NCBI GenBank assembly: GCA_964636895.1
Contig: CAZWUW010000002.1
Location: 1 to 64,000 of the forward strand
Direction of reading: 5' to 3'
DNA: 64,000 nt
DNA from: CAZWUW01 sp964636895
Lineage (GTDB): Bacteria > Bacillota > Thermincolia > Thermincolales > CAZWUW01
Of the stretch, positions 1 through 9,336 are shown piece after piece. The notes beneath the pieces are model-generated. The model saw nothing but the letters and a program-made list of their open reading frames with translations. It searched no databases and had not been told where the DNA came from. The position numbers and the translations under genes were made by a program. Numbering within the stretch: position 1 is the stretch's first letter; the number at the start of each line of letters is the position of its first letter.

Positions 1-2
1 TG

Positions 3-134
3 AAAAAGAGAGAATTTCAGCGTAACTGTGTGTCTGGCAGAGGGTGGGCAGGTCACTGGGCAGGGGGAATGGCCCCATTGACCATTGCTATTGTATTTAA
101 ACCGAAAAACCAATTAACAGACAGCACTGACTAA
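3..134 (+). CDS. C-terminal end of an unidentified upstream protein (partial)
   Basis: An open frame runs from the window edge to TAA at 132-134 and gives 43 residues ending in IVFKPKNQLTDSTD. The other two forward frames are stopped early. A rho-independent terminator follows directly, as expected at the end of a gene. I do not recognise the family, and too little is visible to assign a function. Confidence 0.45.
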   Translation, partial: KKREFQRNCVSGRGWAGHWAGGMAPLTIAIVFKPKNQLTDSTD

Positions 135-156
135 AACGCGCCGCCAGGCGTTTTTT
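133..156 (+). terminator. Rho-independent terminator after the upstream gene
   Basis: AAAACGC (133-139) pairs with GCGTTTT (148-154), and a T-rich run continues to about 160. It overlaps the stop codon of the preceding partial frame. Confidence 0.7.
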
Positions 157-315
157 CTTTTTATCTTGACTTATTGGTTGGGAGTCTTATTTTTTGCCAT
201 TAGTAATGTTTTTTTAACCGCTTGTAACCCAAATTCAACAATTGGCAGATTGCAAATCGTAAATAGTTTGGAATGGCTTTATAATAATTATAATAAAATT
301 GCGCGGGGTATAACG

Positions 316-1785
316 ATGTCGGAGTTGAAAGACAAATCTGATCATCATGAATTAATATCGCTCTTAAATACCGTGTTTAATATTGAGTACGGTATTATTG
401 TTGTTAATACAAAAGGCATTATTACTTTTGTTAACCAGGCTTACGCTGATTTTTTCAATAAACAGGCAGATGAAATGATAGGGAAATATGTTGATGATGC
501 TTATGTAAATTCTGCACCTTCCAGGCTGCCTGAGGTAATTAAAACGGGTCAATCGACAATTGGCGATATTTTTCATATGAATGGGCGCAATGTAATATCC
601 AATCGGTTTCCGTTGTATAAGGATGGTAAAATTGTCGGAGCAGTGGGGAAAATTGTCTTTAAAGATTTGCAGGAATTTGATAATATTTATGCAAAAATTC
701 ACAAAGAGACTTGTTCCACCAAAAAGACGAGTAGTGTTCATACGGCATATAAATACAGCATAGACAATATTATTGGCCTAAGCCCCCAGATAATTGATTT
801 GAAAGAGGCTATTTATAAAATTGCTATACGTAACTCTACGGTGTTAATCAGAGGGGAGAGCGGTACCGGCAAGGAGCTTTTTGCCCATGCCCTTCATAAT
901 GCCAGTTACAGGCGGAATAATCCCTTTATCAAGGTAAACTGTGCGGCTATTCCGGAGCATTTACTGGAGTCCGAGTTATTTGGATATGCTGAGGGTGCGT
1001 TTACGGGGGCAAAAAAAGGTGGACATAAAGGTAAATTTGAACTGGCAGATAAGGGAACTATGTTTCTTGATGAAATAGGTGATATGAGCTTTAATATGCA
1101 GTCAAAGTTGTTGCGGGTGCTGCAGGAAAAAGAAATTGTGCCCCTTGGCAGCGGGCAGACCAAAAATATCGATGTACGAATAGTTGCCGCTACTAATGTA
1201 AACCTTGAAGAATTAATTAAGTATAATAAGTTCAGGACGGATTTGTTTTATCGGCTGAATGTTGTAAGTTTCAATATTCCTCCCTTAAGAGAGAGAAAAG
1301 AAGATATTGAATTGTTGGTTGAGTTTTTTATCAATAAGTATAATAATTTGTTTGATTTAGAAGTAGAAAAAGTCACTTTGGAAGCAATTGATTTGTTAAA
1401 ACTGTATGACTGGCCGGGAAATGCCCGAGAGTTAGAAAATGTGATAGAACAGGCTTTTAATTTTGTGGAAGGTAAAGTAATATCCCTTGAACATATTCCC
1501 GGTTATATACTAACTTATATTAAGCAAGAAAGAGAAGCTGCATTGACGTTAGTTGCTCCTGAAGAGGAAATAAAAATAACCATAAATAACAATAAAAAAA
1601 CATCGGATAAAGAAAAGATATTTGACAAAGAGGCATTGCTTAGAATGATGGATAGTGTGGAAAAAGACATGATTATCAAGACTCTGGCCGAGAGCAAGGG
1701 AAATAAGGCTAAAGCTGCTCAAATGTTAGGTCTGTCAAGGCCAGGGCTATACAAAAAGCTTGCCAAATATAATATCTGCGACTGA
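316..1785 (+). CDS. Sigma-54-dependent transcriptional activator (PAS, AAA+, Fis HTH)
   Basis: An enhancer-binding protein of 489 aa that would hydrolyse ATP to open sigma-54 promoters. The order is an N-terminal PAS-like sensor (about residues 15-120), then the AAA+ domain with Walker A GESGTGKE, the sigma-54 contact loop GAFTGA and Walker B MFLDEIGD, and a C-terminal Fis-type helix-turn-helix (KAKAAQMLGLSRPGLYKKL). The frame extends upstream to a TTG at 166, but that stretch reads like non-coding DNA. ATG 316, preceded by GCGGGG, begins just before the PAS domain and is the better start. Two -24/-12 promoters stand immediately downstream, so it very likely activates the acetoacetate and acyl-CoA operons, perhaps sensing a leucine-derived acid or acyl-CoA through PAS (inference). 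Confidence 0.93.
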   Translation: MSELKDKSDHHELISLLNTVFNIEYGIIVVNTKGIITFVNQAYADFFNKQADEMIGKYVDDAYVNSAPSRLPEVIKTGQSTIGDIFHMNGRNVISNRFPLYKDGKIVGAVGKIVFKDLQEFDNIYAKIHKETCSTKKTSSVHTAYKYSIDNIIGLSPQIIDLKEAIYKIAIRNSTVLIRGESGTGKELFAHALHNASYRRNNPFIKVNCAAIPEHLLESELFGYAEGAFTGAKKGGHKGKFELADKGTMFLDEIGDMSFNMQSKLLRVLQEKEIVPLGSGQTKNIDVRIVAATNVNLEELIKYNKFRTDLFYRLNVVSFNIPPLRERKEDIELLVEFFINKYNNLFDLEVEKVTLEAIDLLKLYDWPGNARELENVIEQAFNFVEGKVISLEHIPGYILTYIKQEREAALTLVAPEEEIKITINNNKKTSDKEKIFDKEALLRMMDSVEKDMIIKTLAESKGNKAKAAQMLGLSRPGLYKKLAKYNICD

Positions 1786-1817
1786 CAGCCCACAATTCTG
1801 TGGGCTGTAATTTTTTG
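1785..1817 (+). terminator. Terminator of the activator gene
   Basis: ACAGCCCACA (1785-1794) pairs with TGTGGGCTGT (1799-1808) around a 4-nt loop, followed by AATTTTTTG. The stem starts on the last base of the stop codon. Confidence 0.85.
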
Positions 1818-1839
1818 TTTACACTTATTTATGACGGTT

Positions 1840-1865
1840 TTGGCGGATCTTTGACAAAAAGCCAA
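1840..1865. promoter_or_regulatory. Possible upstream activator site
   Basis: TTGGC (1840-1844) and GCCAA (1861-1865) form a spaced inverted repeat about 65 bp upstream of the -24/-12 promoter. This is a plausible position for an enhancer-binding protein. A related TTGGC/GCCAA pair lies at 18550-18567. The link is inferred from position and symmetry. Confidence 0.3.
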
Positions 1866-1926
1866 TAAGCAGAAATAACGACCGATAAATATAAAAAAAC
1901 GACCTTTGGGGTAAATACCACTGCAT

Positions 1927-1944
1927 TTGGCATTTCGTTTGCAA
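1927..1944 (+). promoter_or_regulatory. Sigma-54 (-24/-12) promoter of the acetoacetyl-CoA synthetase operon
   Basis: TTTGGCATTTCGTTTGCAA: GG at 1929-1930 and GC at 1941-1942 are separated by exactly 10 nt, as required for sigma-54. It lies 45 bp before the start codon at 1988 and downstream of the sigma-54 activator gene. Confidence 0.88.
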
Positions 1945-1987
1945 TATTTCCTGGCTATACAATTATTTTTAGGAGGGAAATATTAAA

Positions 1988-3946
1988 ATGAAAAATAAAA
2001 AATGGGCACCGTCGGACGAATTATTAAATAAAACTAATATGGCTCAATTTATTGAATTTGTAAATCAAAAGCACGGCAACAAATTTATAACTTATAATGA
2101 TTTATATAGCTGGTCTGTGCACAACAGCCCTGCTTTTTGGGCAGATATGTGGGAATTTGGAGGCATTAAGGCATCTCAGCCATATGAACATGTGATAGTG
2201 AATTTTGAAGATATGTTAAGTACCAAGTGGTTTGTAGGGGCACAACTTAATTTTGCAGAAAATCTGCTGAGGTTCCAGGATGAGCGGATAGCCCTGGTTT
2301 TTAAAGGAGAAGCGATGACCGGGGTTGTACGGATTAGTTACGCGGAGCTTTATAATCAAGTTGCCAAGTTAGCTAAATCCTTACGGGAAACAGGTGTTGG
2401 TGTTGGTGACATTGTGGCCGGGTTTATGCCTAATATGATTGAAACGGTAGTGGCTATGTTAGCTGTTGCCAGCATCGGGGGCACATGGACGTCTTGTTCG
2501 CCGGATTTTGGAGTAAAAGGGGTGTTTGACCGGTTTGGGCAGGTTCGGCCTAAAGTGCTTTTTACAGCCAACGGCTATTCATATGGGGGGAAAAGCATTA
2601 ACTCCCTGGAGCGGGTAGCCGGAATTGTAAAAGAAATTCCGAGCATCGAGCGGGTAGTTGTGGTGCCTTATATAGATAGCAGAACGGGCATTAGTCAAGT
2701 GCCGAATGCGGTTTGGCTCGAGGATTTTATTTCTGCTGAAGAAGGATTGAGTATTGAATTTGCCCAGCTTCCCTTCGATCATCCCTTGTACATTATGTAT
2801 TCCTCCGGTACTACAGGTGTACCCAAGTGCATCTTGCATGGCGCCGGGGGTACATTAATCCAGCATTTAAAAGAGCTGATGCTGCATACGGATTTAAAGC
2901 GGTCGGATACAATTTTTTATTATACTACATGTGGCTGGATGATGTGGAATTGGGTGGTAAGTTCTTTGGCGGTAGGAGCTACGGTGCTGCTATATGACGG
3001 GTCGCCATTTTATCCTAGTGCACAAGCGCTTTGGCAATTGGCGCAGGATGAGGGGGTTACCGTGTTTGGGACAAGTGCCAAGTATCTTGAATCGGTGGAG
3101 AAGGCCGATGTTAAGCCGGGTGCAAATTATAACTTAAGCAAGCTAAAGGTAATCCTATCAACAGGGTCACCCCTGTCTGATGATAGTTTTGAGTATGTCT
3201 ACCGGGATATTAAAAAGGATGTGCAGTTATCCTCGATTTCTGGGGGCACGGATATTATCTCTTGCTTTGCCTTAGGAAACCCGATTATGCCAGTGTTTGC
3301 TGGTGAACTTCAGTGCCGGGGATTGGGCATGAAGGTAGAAAGCTTTGACCAAGCAGGTAACTCTGTGAAAAACCAAAAAGGTGAATTGGTATGCACGGCA
3401 GCATTTCCTTCGATGCCTATAGGTTTTTGGTGTGATCCAGATAATAGCAAATATAAAAGTACTTATTTTGATGTATATCCTAATGTATGGCGTCATGGTG
3501 ATTATGTTGAAATCACCGATGTAGGTAGTGTTGTGATTTATGGCCGCTCTGACGCCACCCTAAATCCTGGCGGGGTCAGGATAGGCACTGCTGAAATTTA
3601 TCGGCAGGTCGAAGCTCTGCCGGAAGTCCTTGACAGTATCGTTGTAGGGCAAAATTGGGAAAATGATGTGCGGATACTGCTTTTTGTAAAGTTGGTTAAG
3701 GATGTATCGTTAACAAGTGAACTGGTTAATAAAATCAAAACCACTATCCGGGAAAATGCCACACCACGGCATGTACCGGCTAAAATTATTGCTGTGGCTG
3801 ACATACCTTATACCTTTAACGGTAAAAAGGTAGAAATGGCCGTAAGAAGTATTATACATAACGAGCCGGTGTCGAACCGGGATGCTTTGGCCAATCCTGA
3901 AGCGCTGGAATTTTTTAAGGACTTGTTGGAAATAAAAGCAGTGTAA
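1988..3946 (+). CDS. aacS: Acetoacetyl-CoA synthetase (acetoacetate-CoA ligase)
   Basis: Adenylate-forming enzyme of 652 aa, the usual size for the acetoacetate-CoA ligase branch, activating acetoacetate with ATP and CoA in the cytosol. The N-terminal ACAS-type segment (WAPSDELLNKTNMAQFIEF) is typical. The AMP-binding loop YSSGTTGVPK is near residue 270, and the C-terminal lysine motif FNGKKVEMAV supplies the adenylation lysine. AGGAGGGA precedes ATG 1988. The gene forms a short operon with the DUF2889 gene 11 bp downstream. Acetoacetate is an end product of HMG-CoA lyase, encoded in the next operon, so this enzyme would return it to acetoacetyl-CoA for thiolysis. A related short-chain acyl-CoA ligase cannot be excluded. 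Confidence 0.9.
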   Translation: MKNKKWAPSDELLNKTNMAQFIEFVNQKHGNKFITYNDLYSWSVHNSPAFWADMWEFGGIKASQPYEHVIVNFEDMLSTKWFVGAQLNFAENLLRFQDERIALVFKGEAMTGVVRISYAELYNQVAKLAKSLRETGVGVGDIVAGFMPNMIETVVAMLAVASIGGTWTSCSPDFGVKGVFDRFGQVRPKVLFTANGYSYGGKSINSLERVAGIVKEIPSIERVVVVPYIDSRTGISQVPNAVWLEDFISAEEGLSIEFAQLPFDHPLYIMYSSGTTGVPKCILHGAGGTLIQHLKELMLHTDLKRSDTIFYYTTCGWMMWNWVVSSLAVGATVLLYDGSPFYPSAQALWQLAQDEGVTVFGTSAKYLESVEKADVKPGANYNLSKLKVILSTGSPLSDDSFEYVYRDIKKDVQLSSISGGTDIISCFALGNPIMPVFAGELQCRGLGMKVESFDQAGNSVKNQKGELVCTAAFPSMPIGFWCDPDNSKYKSTYFDVYPNVWRHGDYVEITDVGSVVIYGRSDATLNPGGVRIGTAEIYRQVEALPEVLDSIVVGQNWENDVRILLFVKLVKDVSLTSELVNKIKTTIRENATPRHVPAKIIAVADIPYTFNGKKVEMAVRSIIHNEPVSNRDALANPEALEFFKDLLEIKAV

Positions 3947-3957
3947 GGAGAAACAGT

Positions 3958-4413
3958 ATGAGGCTATTTGAACGTGAAATAAAGGTTGTTGTAGAAAAAA
4001 ACAATAATCAGTTAAAAATTACTGCTGTACTAAATGATACGACCCATGATATGCAACTGGGCCTTTTGATTGATATTGACACCTTAGAGATAAAAGACGT
4101 TTCTGCCCAAATGGAACGCGTACCTTATGTTATCTGTCATAAAGCCCTTGATGGCATCGAAAACCTTGTAGGGTTGCGCATAGAGGCCGGAATCAACAAA
4201 AAGGTAAAAGCGTTGATTGGTGGCATCAAGGGCTGTGTGCACATTGTTGAACTGCTTCATGAGAGTTTTAAGGCGGCTTACCAGGCAAATATCCGCATAA
4301 TTGTTAATGATATGACCGGTGATGCACGCACTGCCAAACTGGAAGCGCTGCTTAAGGGCTCCTGCCTAAGGTATACAGAGGAACACGCATTGATGGACTT
4401 GCACCTGCCGTAA
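3958..4413 (+). CDS. DUF2889-family protein
   Basis: A 151-aa protein of the DUF2889 type: a conserved beta-rich core with DTLEIKDVSAQMERVPY, followed by GGIKGCVHIVEL, where cysteine and histidine are the family's conserved pair. The biochemical function is unknown. It has no signal peptide or membrane segment. AAGGAG lies 5 bp upstream of the ATG, and the gene is 11 bp after aacS, so the two are co-transcribed. In other bacteria the family is often found beside acyl-CoA metabolism genes, which fits here, but no reaction can be given. Confidence 0.8.
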   Translation: MRLFEREIKVVVEKNNNQLKITAVLNDTTHDMQLGLLIDIDTLEIKDVSAQMERVPYVICHKALDGIENLVGLRIEAGINKKVKALIGGIKGCVHIVELLHESFKAAYQANIRIIVNDMTGDARTAKLEALLKGSCLRYTEEHALMDLHLP

Positions 4414-4452
4414 ACTAAAGTTAACACTGTGTAAATCAGGGGAACATTTATC

Positions 4453-4476
4453 AACCGCCATGCCGGCGGTTTTTTC
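4453..4476 (+). terminator. Terminator of the aacS operon
   Basis: AACCGCC (4453-4459), loop ATGCC, GGCGGTT (4465-4471), then a T-run. It separates the aacS operon from the next promoter. Confidence 0.88.
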
Positions 4477-4516
4477 TTTTGATTGACCGTTCGGGGGATA
4501 TTATTAACCTTTTGAC

Positions 4517-4531
4517 TTTGAAAAATTCAAA
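4517..4531. promoter_or_regulatory. Possible operator/enhancer palindrome
   Basis: TTTGAA-AAA-TTCAAA is a perfect inverted repeat 24 bp upstream of the -24 element. It may bind a regulator, but A/T-rich palindromes of this length also occur by chance. Confidence 0.25.
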
Positions 4532-4552
4532 TTCGCCCTTTTCTAATTAGTT

Positions 4553-4570
4553 TTGGCATTTATCTTGCGC
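4553..4570 (+). promoter_or_regulatory. Sigma-54 (-24/-12) promoter of the acyl-CoA catabolic operon
   Basis: TTGGCATTTATCTTGCGC: GG at 4555-4556 and GC at 4567-4568 with exactly 10 nt between. The first six bases of the core (TGGCAT) match the promoter at 1928. It drives the gene set beginning at 4631. Confidence 0.88.
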
Positions 4571-4630
4571 TATAGAAATGCGAAAGGTATTTGTGAGCTT
4601 GCCAATAATATTTTCAAAGGGGGAATATGA

Positions 4631-5770
4631 ATGAATTTTGAGTTAACAGAAGAACAGCAGATGCTAAGAAACATGGTCAGAGAGTTTGCCGAAGCGGAGG
4701 TGGCTCCCGGCGCCGAAGAAAGGGATAAAACCGGAGAATTTCCGCTGGACATTGTTAACAAACTGGCTGCACTTGATCTGATGGGGCTGCCTTTTCCTGA
4801 GGAATACGGTGGTGCCGGAGGTGATACGGTAAGTTATGCCATTGCTGTGGAAGAATTGTCTAGGGCTTGCGCATCTACGGGGATTACATACGCCGCCCAC
4901 ATTTCACTCGGTTCTTCACCTATCTACCTCTTTGGTACCCCAGAACAGAAGAAAACCTGGTTGGTACCGATGTCAAAAGGTGAATTCCTGGGCGCTTTCG
5001 GGTTAACGGAGGCAAACGCCGGTTCGGATGCCGGTGGAACCCAAACTACAGCTTATCTAGACGGTGATCAGTGGGTGATCAATGGTTCGAAATGTTTTAT
5101 CACCAATGTTAGTTACGCCGGGGCCACCACTATTACCGCAATTACGGAAAAAGGTCAAGGTTCCCGGGGGATTAGCTCACTTATTGTACCCAAGGACACT
5201 CCTGGATTAACCGTTAATTGTAATTATGAAAAGATGGGGCTACATGCTTCCAATACATGCGAAATGTTTTTTGACGATGTCCGAGTGCCCCAAGAAAACC
5301 TGCTCGGTGAACGGGGGGAGGGTTTCAAACAATTCCTGCAGGTACTGGACGGTGGTCGAATCAGTATCGGCGCACTGGCTCTGGGCATTGCGCAGGCTTC
5401 ACTGGATAAGGCATTGCAGTACGCCAAGGAACGGGTGCAATTCGGCCAATCAATATCTAAATTCCAGGCTATTCAATTTAAATTAGCCGATATGGCTACC
5501 AATATTGAACTGGCCAGGTTGATGATCTGGAAGGCGGCCTGGCTCAAGGACAACAAGAAGCAGTTCGGCAAAGAAGCGGCCATGGCTAAGCTCTTTGCTT
5601 CTGAAATGGCCACCAAGGCTGCTCTGGAGGCGGTGCAAATCCTTGGCGGATATGGTTATATGCGAGAGTATCAGGTGGAACGGTATGTAAGGGATGCCAA
5701 ACTCTGCGAAATCGGAGAAGGAACTTCTGAAGTACAAAGAATGGTAATTGCTAAATTATTGGGCTGTTAA
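4631..5770 (+). CDS. Acyl-CoA dehydrogenase (probable isovaleryl-CoA/short-chain)
   Basis: Flavin acyl-CoA dehydrogenase of 379 aa, the standard SCAD length. It oxidises an acyl-CoA to the 2-enoyl-CoA and passes electrons to ETF, encoded downstream. Visible features are the N-terminal helical domain, AFGLTEANAGSDAGG in the flavin/substrate region, and C-terminal QILGGYGYMREYQVERYVRD. The motif near the end reads EIGEGTSEVQR. Dehydrogenases of the classical isovaleryl-CoA type carry alanine in place of that second glutamate and use a distant base. Here the canonical SCAD/MCAD-type catalytic Glu is present. Operon context (biotin carboxylase, HMG-CoA lyase) still argues for isovaleryl-CoA. It is first in the operon, with GGGGGAAT before the ATG. 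Confidence 0.93.
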   Translation: MNFELTEEQQMLRNMVREFAEAEVAPGAEERDKTGEFPLDIVNKLAALDLMGLPFPEEYGGAGGDTVSYAIAVEELSRACASTGITYAAHISLGSSPIYLFGTPEQKKTWLVPMSKGEFLGAFGLTEANAGSDAGGTQTTAYLDGDQWVINGSKCFITNVSYAGATTITAITEKGQGSRGISSLIVPKDTPGLTVNCNYEKMGLHASNTCEMFFDDVRVPQENLLGERGEGFKQFLQVLDGGRISIGALALGIAQASLDKALQYAKERVQFGQSISKFQAIQFKLADMATNIELARLMIWKAAWLKDNKKQFGKEAAMAKLFASEMATKAALEAVQILGGYGYMREYQVERYVRDAKLCEIGEGTSEVQRMVIAKLLGC

Positions 5771-5811
5771 AGTGTAAAGCGAGCGCATTTAAAAAAGGGG
5801 GAGTTAATAAA

Positions 5812-7497
5812 ATGAGTGGCAAAATTGATTTAACCAGCGAGCTTCTTACCGTTACTATCGGTGAGCTGCTGGACCAGATGACCGAAAACTATCCGGATCA
5901 TGAAGCGGTGGTATACACCGACCGCCCTATCCGCTGGTCTTATAGTGAATTTCGGGGGTTGTGTAACCAGTTTGCCAAGGGCCTAATGAAACTTGGTATA
6001 GCTAAGGGTGAACATATTGCTATTTGGGCTACCAATTACCCAGAGTGGATTGTCACCCAGTTCGGTTCGGCTAAAATGGGAGCCGTGCTGGTAACGGTTA
6101 ATGTCAACTACCAGGCCTTTGAACTGGAGTACCTGTTAAAACAGTCCGATGTAACCACATTAATCATGATTGAAGGCTATCGGGATGTAAATTATGTGGA
6201 GATGATCAAAACAGTCTGCCCGGAGATTAACGGCTCAAAAGCGGGCGAATTTAAAAGCGAAAAAGTGCCTAATCTGAAAAACATAATTTATATAGGTGAA
6301 AACACGCCTGAGGGAATGTTTAATTTTCGGCAGATTATGGAAATGGGTAATGAGGTGAGTGATGCTGAACTGGCAGCGCGACAGAACTCCCTGCATATTG
6401 AAGATGTTATCAATATGCAGTATACCTCTGGTACGACCGGCTTTCCTAAAGGGGTAATGCTTACTCACTTCAATATCATCAATGATGCAAAATTTGTGGC
6501 GGAATGTATGGGGATTACCCATGCCGACCGGTTATGCTTCCCGGTCCCTTTATTCCATTGCTTCGGTTGTGTTATGAGCACTCTTGCCTGTGTGACACAG
6601 GGTGCTACGATGGTGCCGATTGAATATTTTGATGCGGAGAAGGTCTTACAGGCAGTTGAAAAAGAGAAGTGTACCGCTCTCCACGGCGTGCCGACCATGT
6701 TTATTGCCGAGTTGGAGATTATAAAAACCAAGTTTTATGATTTAAGCACTTTAAAAAGAGGAATTATGGCCGGTGCATCCTGTCCTATTGAAGTCATGCG
6801 AGCCGTTGCGGAAAAAATGGGGATGTCGGAAATCACAATTGCCTATGGCCAAACTGAAGCATCGCCAGTAATTACTCAGACCAGGACCCACGATTCCCTG
6901 GAATTAAGAGTAACCACAGTGGGTAGGGCTATTCCCCATGCAGAGGTGAAAATAGTAGATCCTGACACTAGCATTGAAGTTCCGCGGGGTGTGCAGGGTG
7001 AACTCTGTACCCGGGGGTTTGGCATAATGAAGGGTTATTACAAAATGCCCGAGGCAACGGCTTCGGTTATAGATCGCGATGGCTGGCTGCACACCGGCGA
7101 CTTGGCTACTATGGATGAAAAAGGTTACTGCAATATCACCGGTCGCTTAAAAGACATGATCATCAGGGGTGGTGAAAACATTTATCCCAAGGAAATTGAG
7201 GAGTTCCTGTATACCCATACCAAGATTATGGATGTTCAGGTACTTGGTATCCCCAGTGAAAAGTATGGGGAAGAGGTTATGGCCTGTATCCGTGTGCGAC
7301 CCGGAGAGCAGATGAATGAAGCGGAAGTACGGGAATACTGCCAAGGCAAAATATCCCGGCACAAAATACCAAAATATGTTCATTTTATTGAACAATATCC
7401 AACCACGGCTAGTGGGAAGATTCAGAAGTTCAAGCTTCGGGAGATGGCCATTGAAATGTATAATCTCAAAAAAGCCGCTGAACAAAAAATGGCCTAA
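5812..7497 (+). CDS. Acyl-CoA synthetase (AMP-forming, FadD/AMP-binding family)
   Basis: AMP-forming carboxylic acid:CoA ligase, 561 aa. The P-loop YTSGTTGFPKGVMLTH is near residue 205, IAYGQTEASPV is the A5 motif, HTGDLATMDEKGY is A7, and GRLKDMIIRGGENIYPKEIE is the hinge/A8 region. The C-terminal TASGKIQK holds the catalytic lysine. The substrate cannot be read from sequence. In this operon it would activate a branched short-chain acid such as isovalerate so that the dehydrogenase can act. GGGGGAG precedes ATG 5812. Confidence 0.92.
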   Translation: MSGKIDLTSELLTVTIGELLDQMTENYPDHEAVVYTDRPIRWSYSEFRGLCNQFAKGLMKLGIAKGEHIAIWATNYPEWIVTQFGSAKMGAVLVTVNVNYQAFELEYLLKQSDVTTLIMIEGYRDVNYVEMIKTVCPEINGSKAGEFKSEKVPNLKNIIYIGENTPEGMFNFRQIMEMGNEVSDAELAARQNSLHIEDVINMQYTSGTTGFPKGVMLTHFNIINDAKFVAECMGITHADRLCFPVPLFHCFGCVMSTLACVTQGATMVPIEYFDAEKVLQAVEKEKCTALHGVPTMFIAELEIIKTKFYDLSTLKRGIMAGASCPIEVMRAVAEKMGMSEITIAYGQTEASPVITQTRTHDSLELRVTTVGRAIPHAEVKIVDPDTSIEVPRGVQGELCTRGFGIMKGYYKMPEATASVIDRDGWLHTGDLATMDEKGYCNITGRLKDMIIRGGENIYPKEIEEFLYTHTKIMDVQVLGIPSEKYGEEVMACIRVRPGEQMNEAEVREYCQGKISRHKIPKYVHFIEQYPTTASGKIQKFKLREMAIEMYNLKKAAEQKMA

Positions 7498-7526
7498 GCA
7501 TACAGAAAAGGAAGGGAGGAAGCGAG

Positions 7527-8300
7527 ATGAATATTGCGGTTTTAGTTAAACAGACCTTTGATACCGAAGCCCAGATTAAGCTGGATAGTCAGGGACAGGT
7601 TTCTGGAGACAATGTGAACCTTGTTATTAACCCCTATGATGAATATGCCATTGAAGAAGCTATCCGCATTAAGGAGCAACTGGGAGGCGAGGTTACAGTA
7701 ATTTCCCTGGGTGCCGACAAGGCTGAAGAAGCGTTACGCCAGGCTCTTGCTATGGGAGCAGACAAAGCAATACTGTTGAGTGATAGTCTTTTCCAGGGCG
7801 GTGATGAGTCTGCCACCGCTCTGGCTCTAGCCAAAGCTCTGGAGGGAGGCGGTTATAACCTCATTCTCGGCGGCTACAAGGCCATTGATGACGGCTCGGC
7901 CCAGGTGGCCAGCCGGCTGGCGGAAAGATTGGGACTGCCGCAGGTTAATGTGGTTACCAAACTGACCGTGGCAGATGGCAAAGCTGTTGCTCACCGGGAA
8001 GTAGATGGCGGCACGGAAGTGGTGGAAGTAACCCTGCCAGCAGTAATTACCGCTCAAAAGGGTTTGAATGAACCACGTTATCCCACAATGAAAGGTATAA
8101 TGCAGGCTAAGAAAAAAGAATTAAAAAGGTTAAGCGGAGCCGACCTGGGATTGGCTGGTGTCACTGTTGGCAGCGCCGGGGCAAAGGTGAAAATTCTGAG
8201 CTATGCCTTACCCGTTGCTCGTACCAGTGGTACCATACTTGAAGGTACTTCCCAGGATACTGCCAGACAGTTGGCTGGTATCCTGTGGAAAATGATATAA
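7527..8300 (+). CDS. etfB: Electron transfer flavoprotein beta subunit
   Basis: 257-aa EtfB with the family N-terminus MNIAVLVKQTFDTEAQIKLD, the VNLVINPYDEYAIEEAIRIKE segment, and the AMP/FAD-binding DGSAQVASRLAERLGLPQ region. It forms a heterodimer with EtfA (15 bp downstream) that accepts electrons from the acyl-CoA dehydrogenase. The gene order etfB-etfA-quinone oxidoreductase shows the electrons go to the membrane. It is more closely tied to catabolism than the separate fixA at 53.4-54.3 kb. Confidence 0.95.
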   Translation: MNIAVLVKQTFDTEAQIKLDSQGQVSGDNVNLVINPYDEYAIEEAIRIKEQLGGEVTVISLGADKAEEALRQALAMGADKAILLSDSLFQGGDESATALALAKALEGGGYNLILGGYKAIDDGSAQVASRLAERLGLPQVNVVTKLTVADGKAVAHREVDGGTEVVEVTLPAVITAQKGLNEPRYPTMKGIMQAKKKELKRLSGADLGLAGVTVGSAGAKVKILSYALPVARTSGTILEGTSQDTARQLAGILWKMI

Positions 8301-8315
8301 AGGAGGTGCTTATCA

Positions 8316-9308
8316 ATGGGAAAAGGTATTTGGATATTTGCAGAGCAAAAAGACGGTGAGTTGCGGAAAGTAACGATGGAGTTGCTTGGTGAAGGTCGGA
8401 AAATGGCAGATGAGACCGGTCAGGAGCTGGCTACAGTGCTTCTTGGCGATAACGTAAATAAGTTGGCAGAAACCCTTGCTCAGTACGGCGCCGATAAGGT
8501 ATATCTGGCCCAGTGCCATTGTTTGCAGCAGTATAATACCGGTCTTTTTACAGATATAATTGCCGGGTTGGTTAAAGCCTATCAGCCGGCAGTGTTTCTC
8601 TGGGGCAACACTTCTCTGGCCAGAGATCTGGCCCCACGGGTGGCTGAACGGGTAAATGCAGGACTATTATCAGATTGTACGACAATTAAATATTCTGGTA
8701 GCAACCTTATTTTTGGGCGGCCGGTATATGCTGGGAAAGCCATTGTCGATGCAACCTGTCAGGCGGAACCGGCCATGGCCACCATTCGTCCTAATGTGTT
8801 TGACCTTCCTTTCCCGCAGAGCAGTCGGACGGCAGAAACGGTTAATGTGGAAGTAAAAAGCGATATTGACCTGCGTGCGGTTATCAAAGAGGTGATCAAA
8901 CAGGCGGCGGAAAGGATTGACCTCACCGAGGCCAATATCATCGTTGCCGGCGGTCGAGGCTTAAAAGGGCCGGAAGGCTTTGCCCCGTTAGCAGAACTGG
9001 CTGGGGTCATCGGCGGGGCTGTGGGTGCATCCAGGGCCGCAGTTGATGCCGGTTGGTGCGAACATGCTATTCAGGTAGGGCAAACCGGCAAGGTGGTAAG
9101 TCCGACTTTATACATTGCCTGCGGCATTTCCGGTGCCATCCAGCACCTTGCCGGGATGTCCTCATCTAAGATGATTGTGGCTATTAATAAAGACCCTGAA
9201 GCCCCCATATTCAAAATGGTTGATTACGGTATCGTCGGTGATTTGTTTGAGGTTGTCCCTCTTTTAACTGAAGAATTCAAGAAATTACTGTCTGCCAATA
9301 TAGCCTGA
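8316..9308 (+). CDS. etfA: Electron transfer flavoprotein alpha subunit
   Basis: 330-aa EtfA, with an N-terminal domain of about 190 residues followed by the FAD-binding C-terminal domain: [47 protein letters not shown] and the conserved [10 protein letters not shown]. It carries the flavin that relays electrons to the Fe-S membrane protein encoded next. AAAGGAGG stands before the ATG. There is no N-terminal ferredoxin extension. Confidence 0.95.
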   Translation: MGKGIWIFAEQKDGELRKVTMELLGEGRKMADETGQELATVLLGDNVNKLAETLAQYGADKVYLAQCHCLQQYNTGLFTDIIAGLVKAYQPAVFLWGNTSLARDLAPRVAERVNAGLLSDCTTIKYSGSNLIFGRPVYAGKAIVDATCQAEPAMATIRPNVFDLPFPQSSRTAETVNVEVKSDIDLRAVIKEVIKQAAERIDLTEANIIVAGGRGLKGPEGFAPLAELAGVIGGAVGASRAAVDAGWCEHAIQVGQTGKVVSPTLYIACGISGAIQHLAGMSSSKMIVAINKDPEAPIFKMVDYGIVGDLFEVVPLLTEEFKKLLSANIA

Positions 9309-9336
9309 GATATTAAGTGGTAGGGGAGGGTATGTG

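Noticed and set aside
166..315. 50-residue N-terminal extension of the sigma-54 activator with a lipoprotein-like stretch (FLTACN)
   Set aside because: Starts at a TTG without ribosome binding site; the sequence is AT-rich and looks intergenic, and a well-placed ATG exists at 316.
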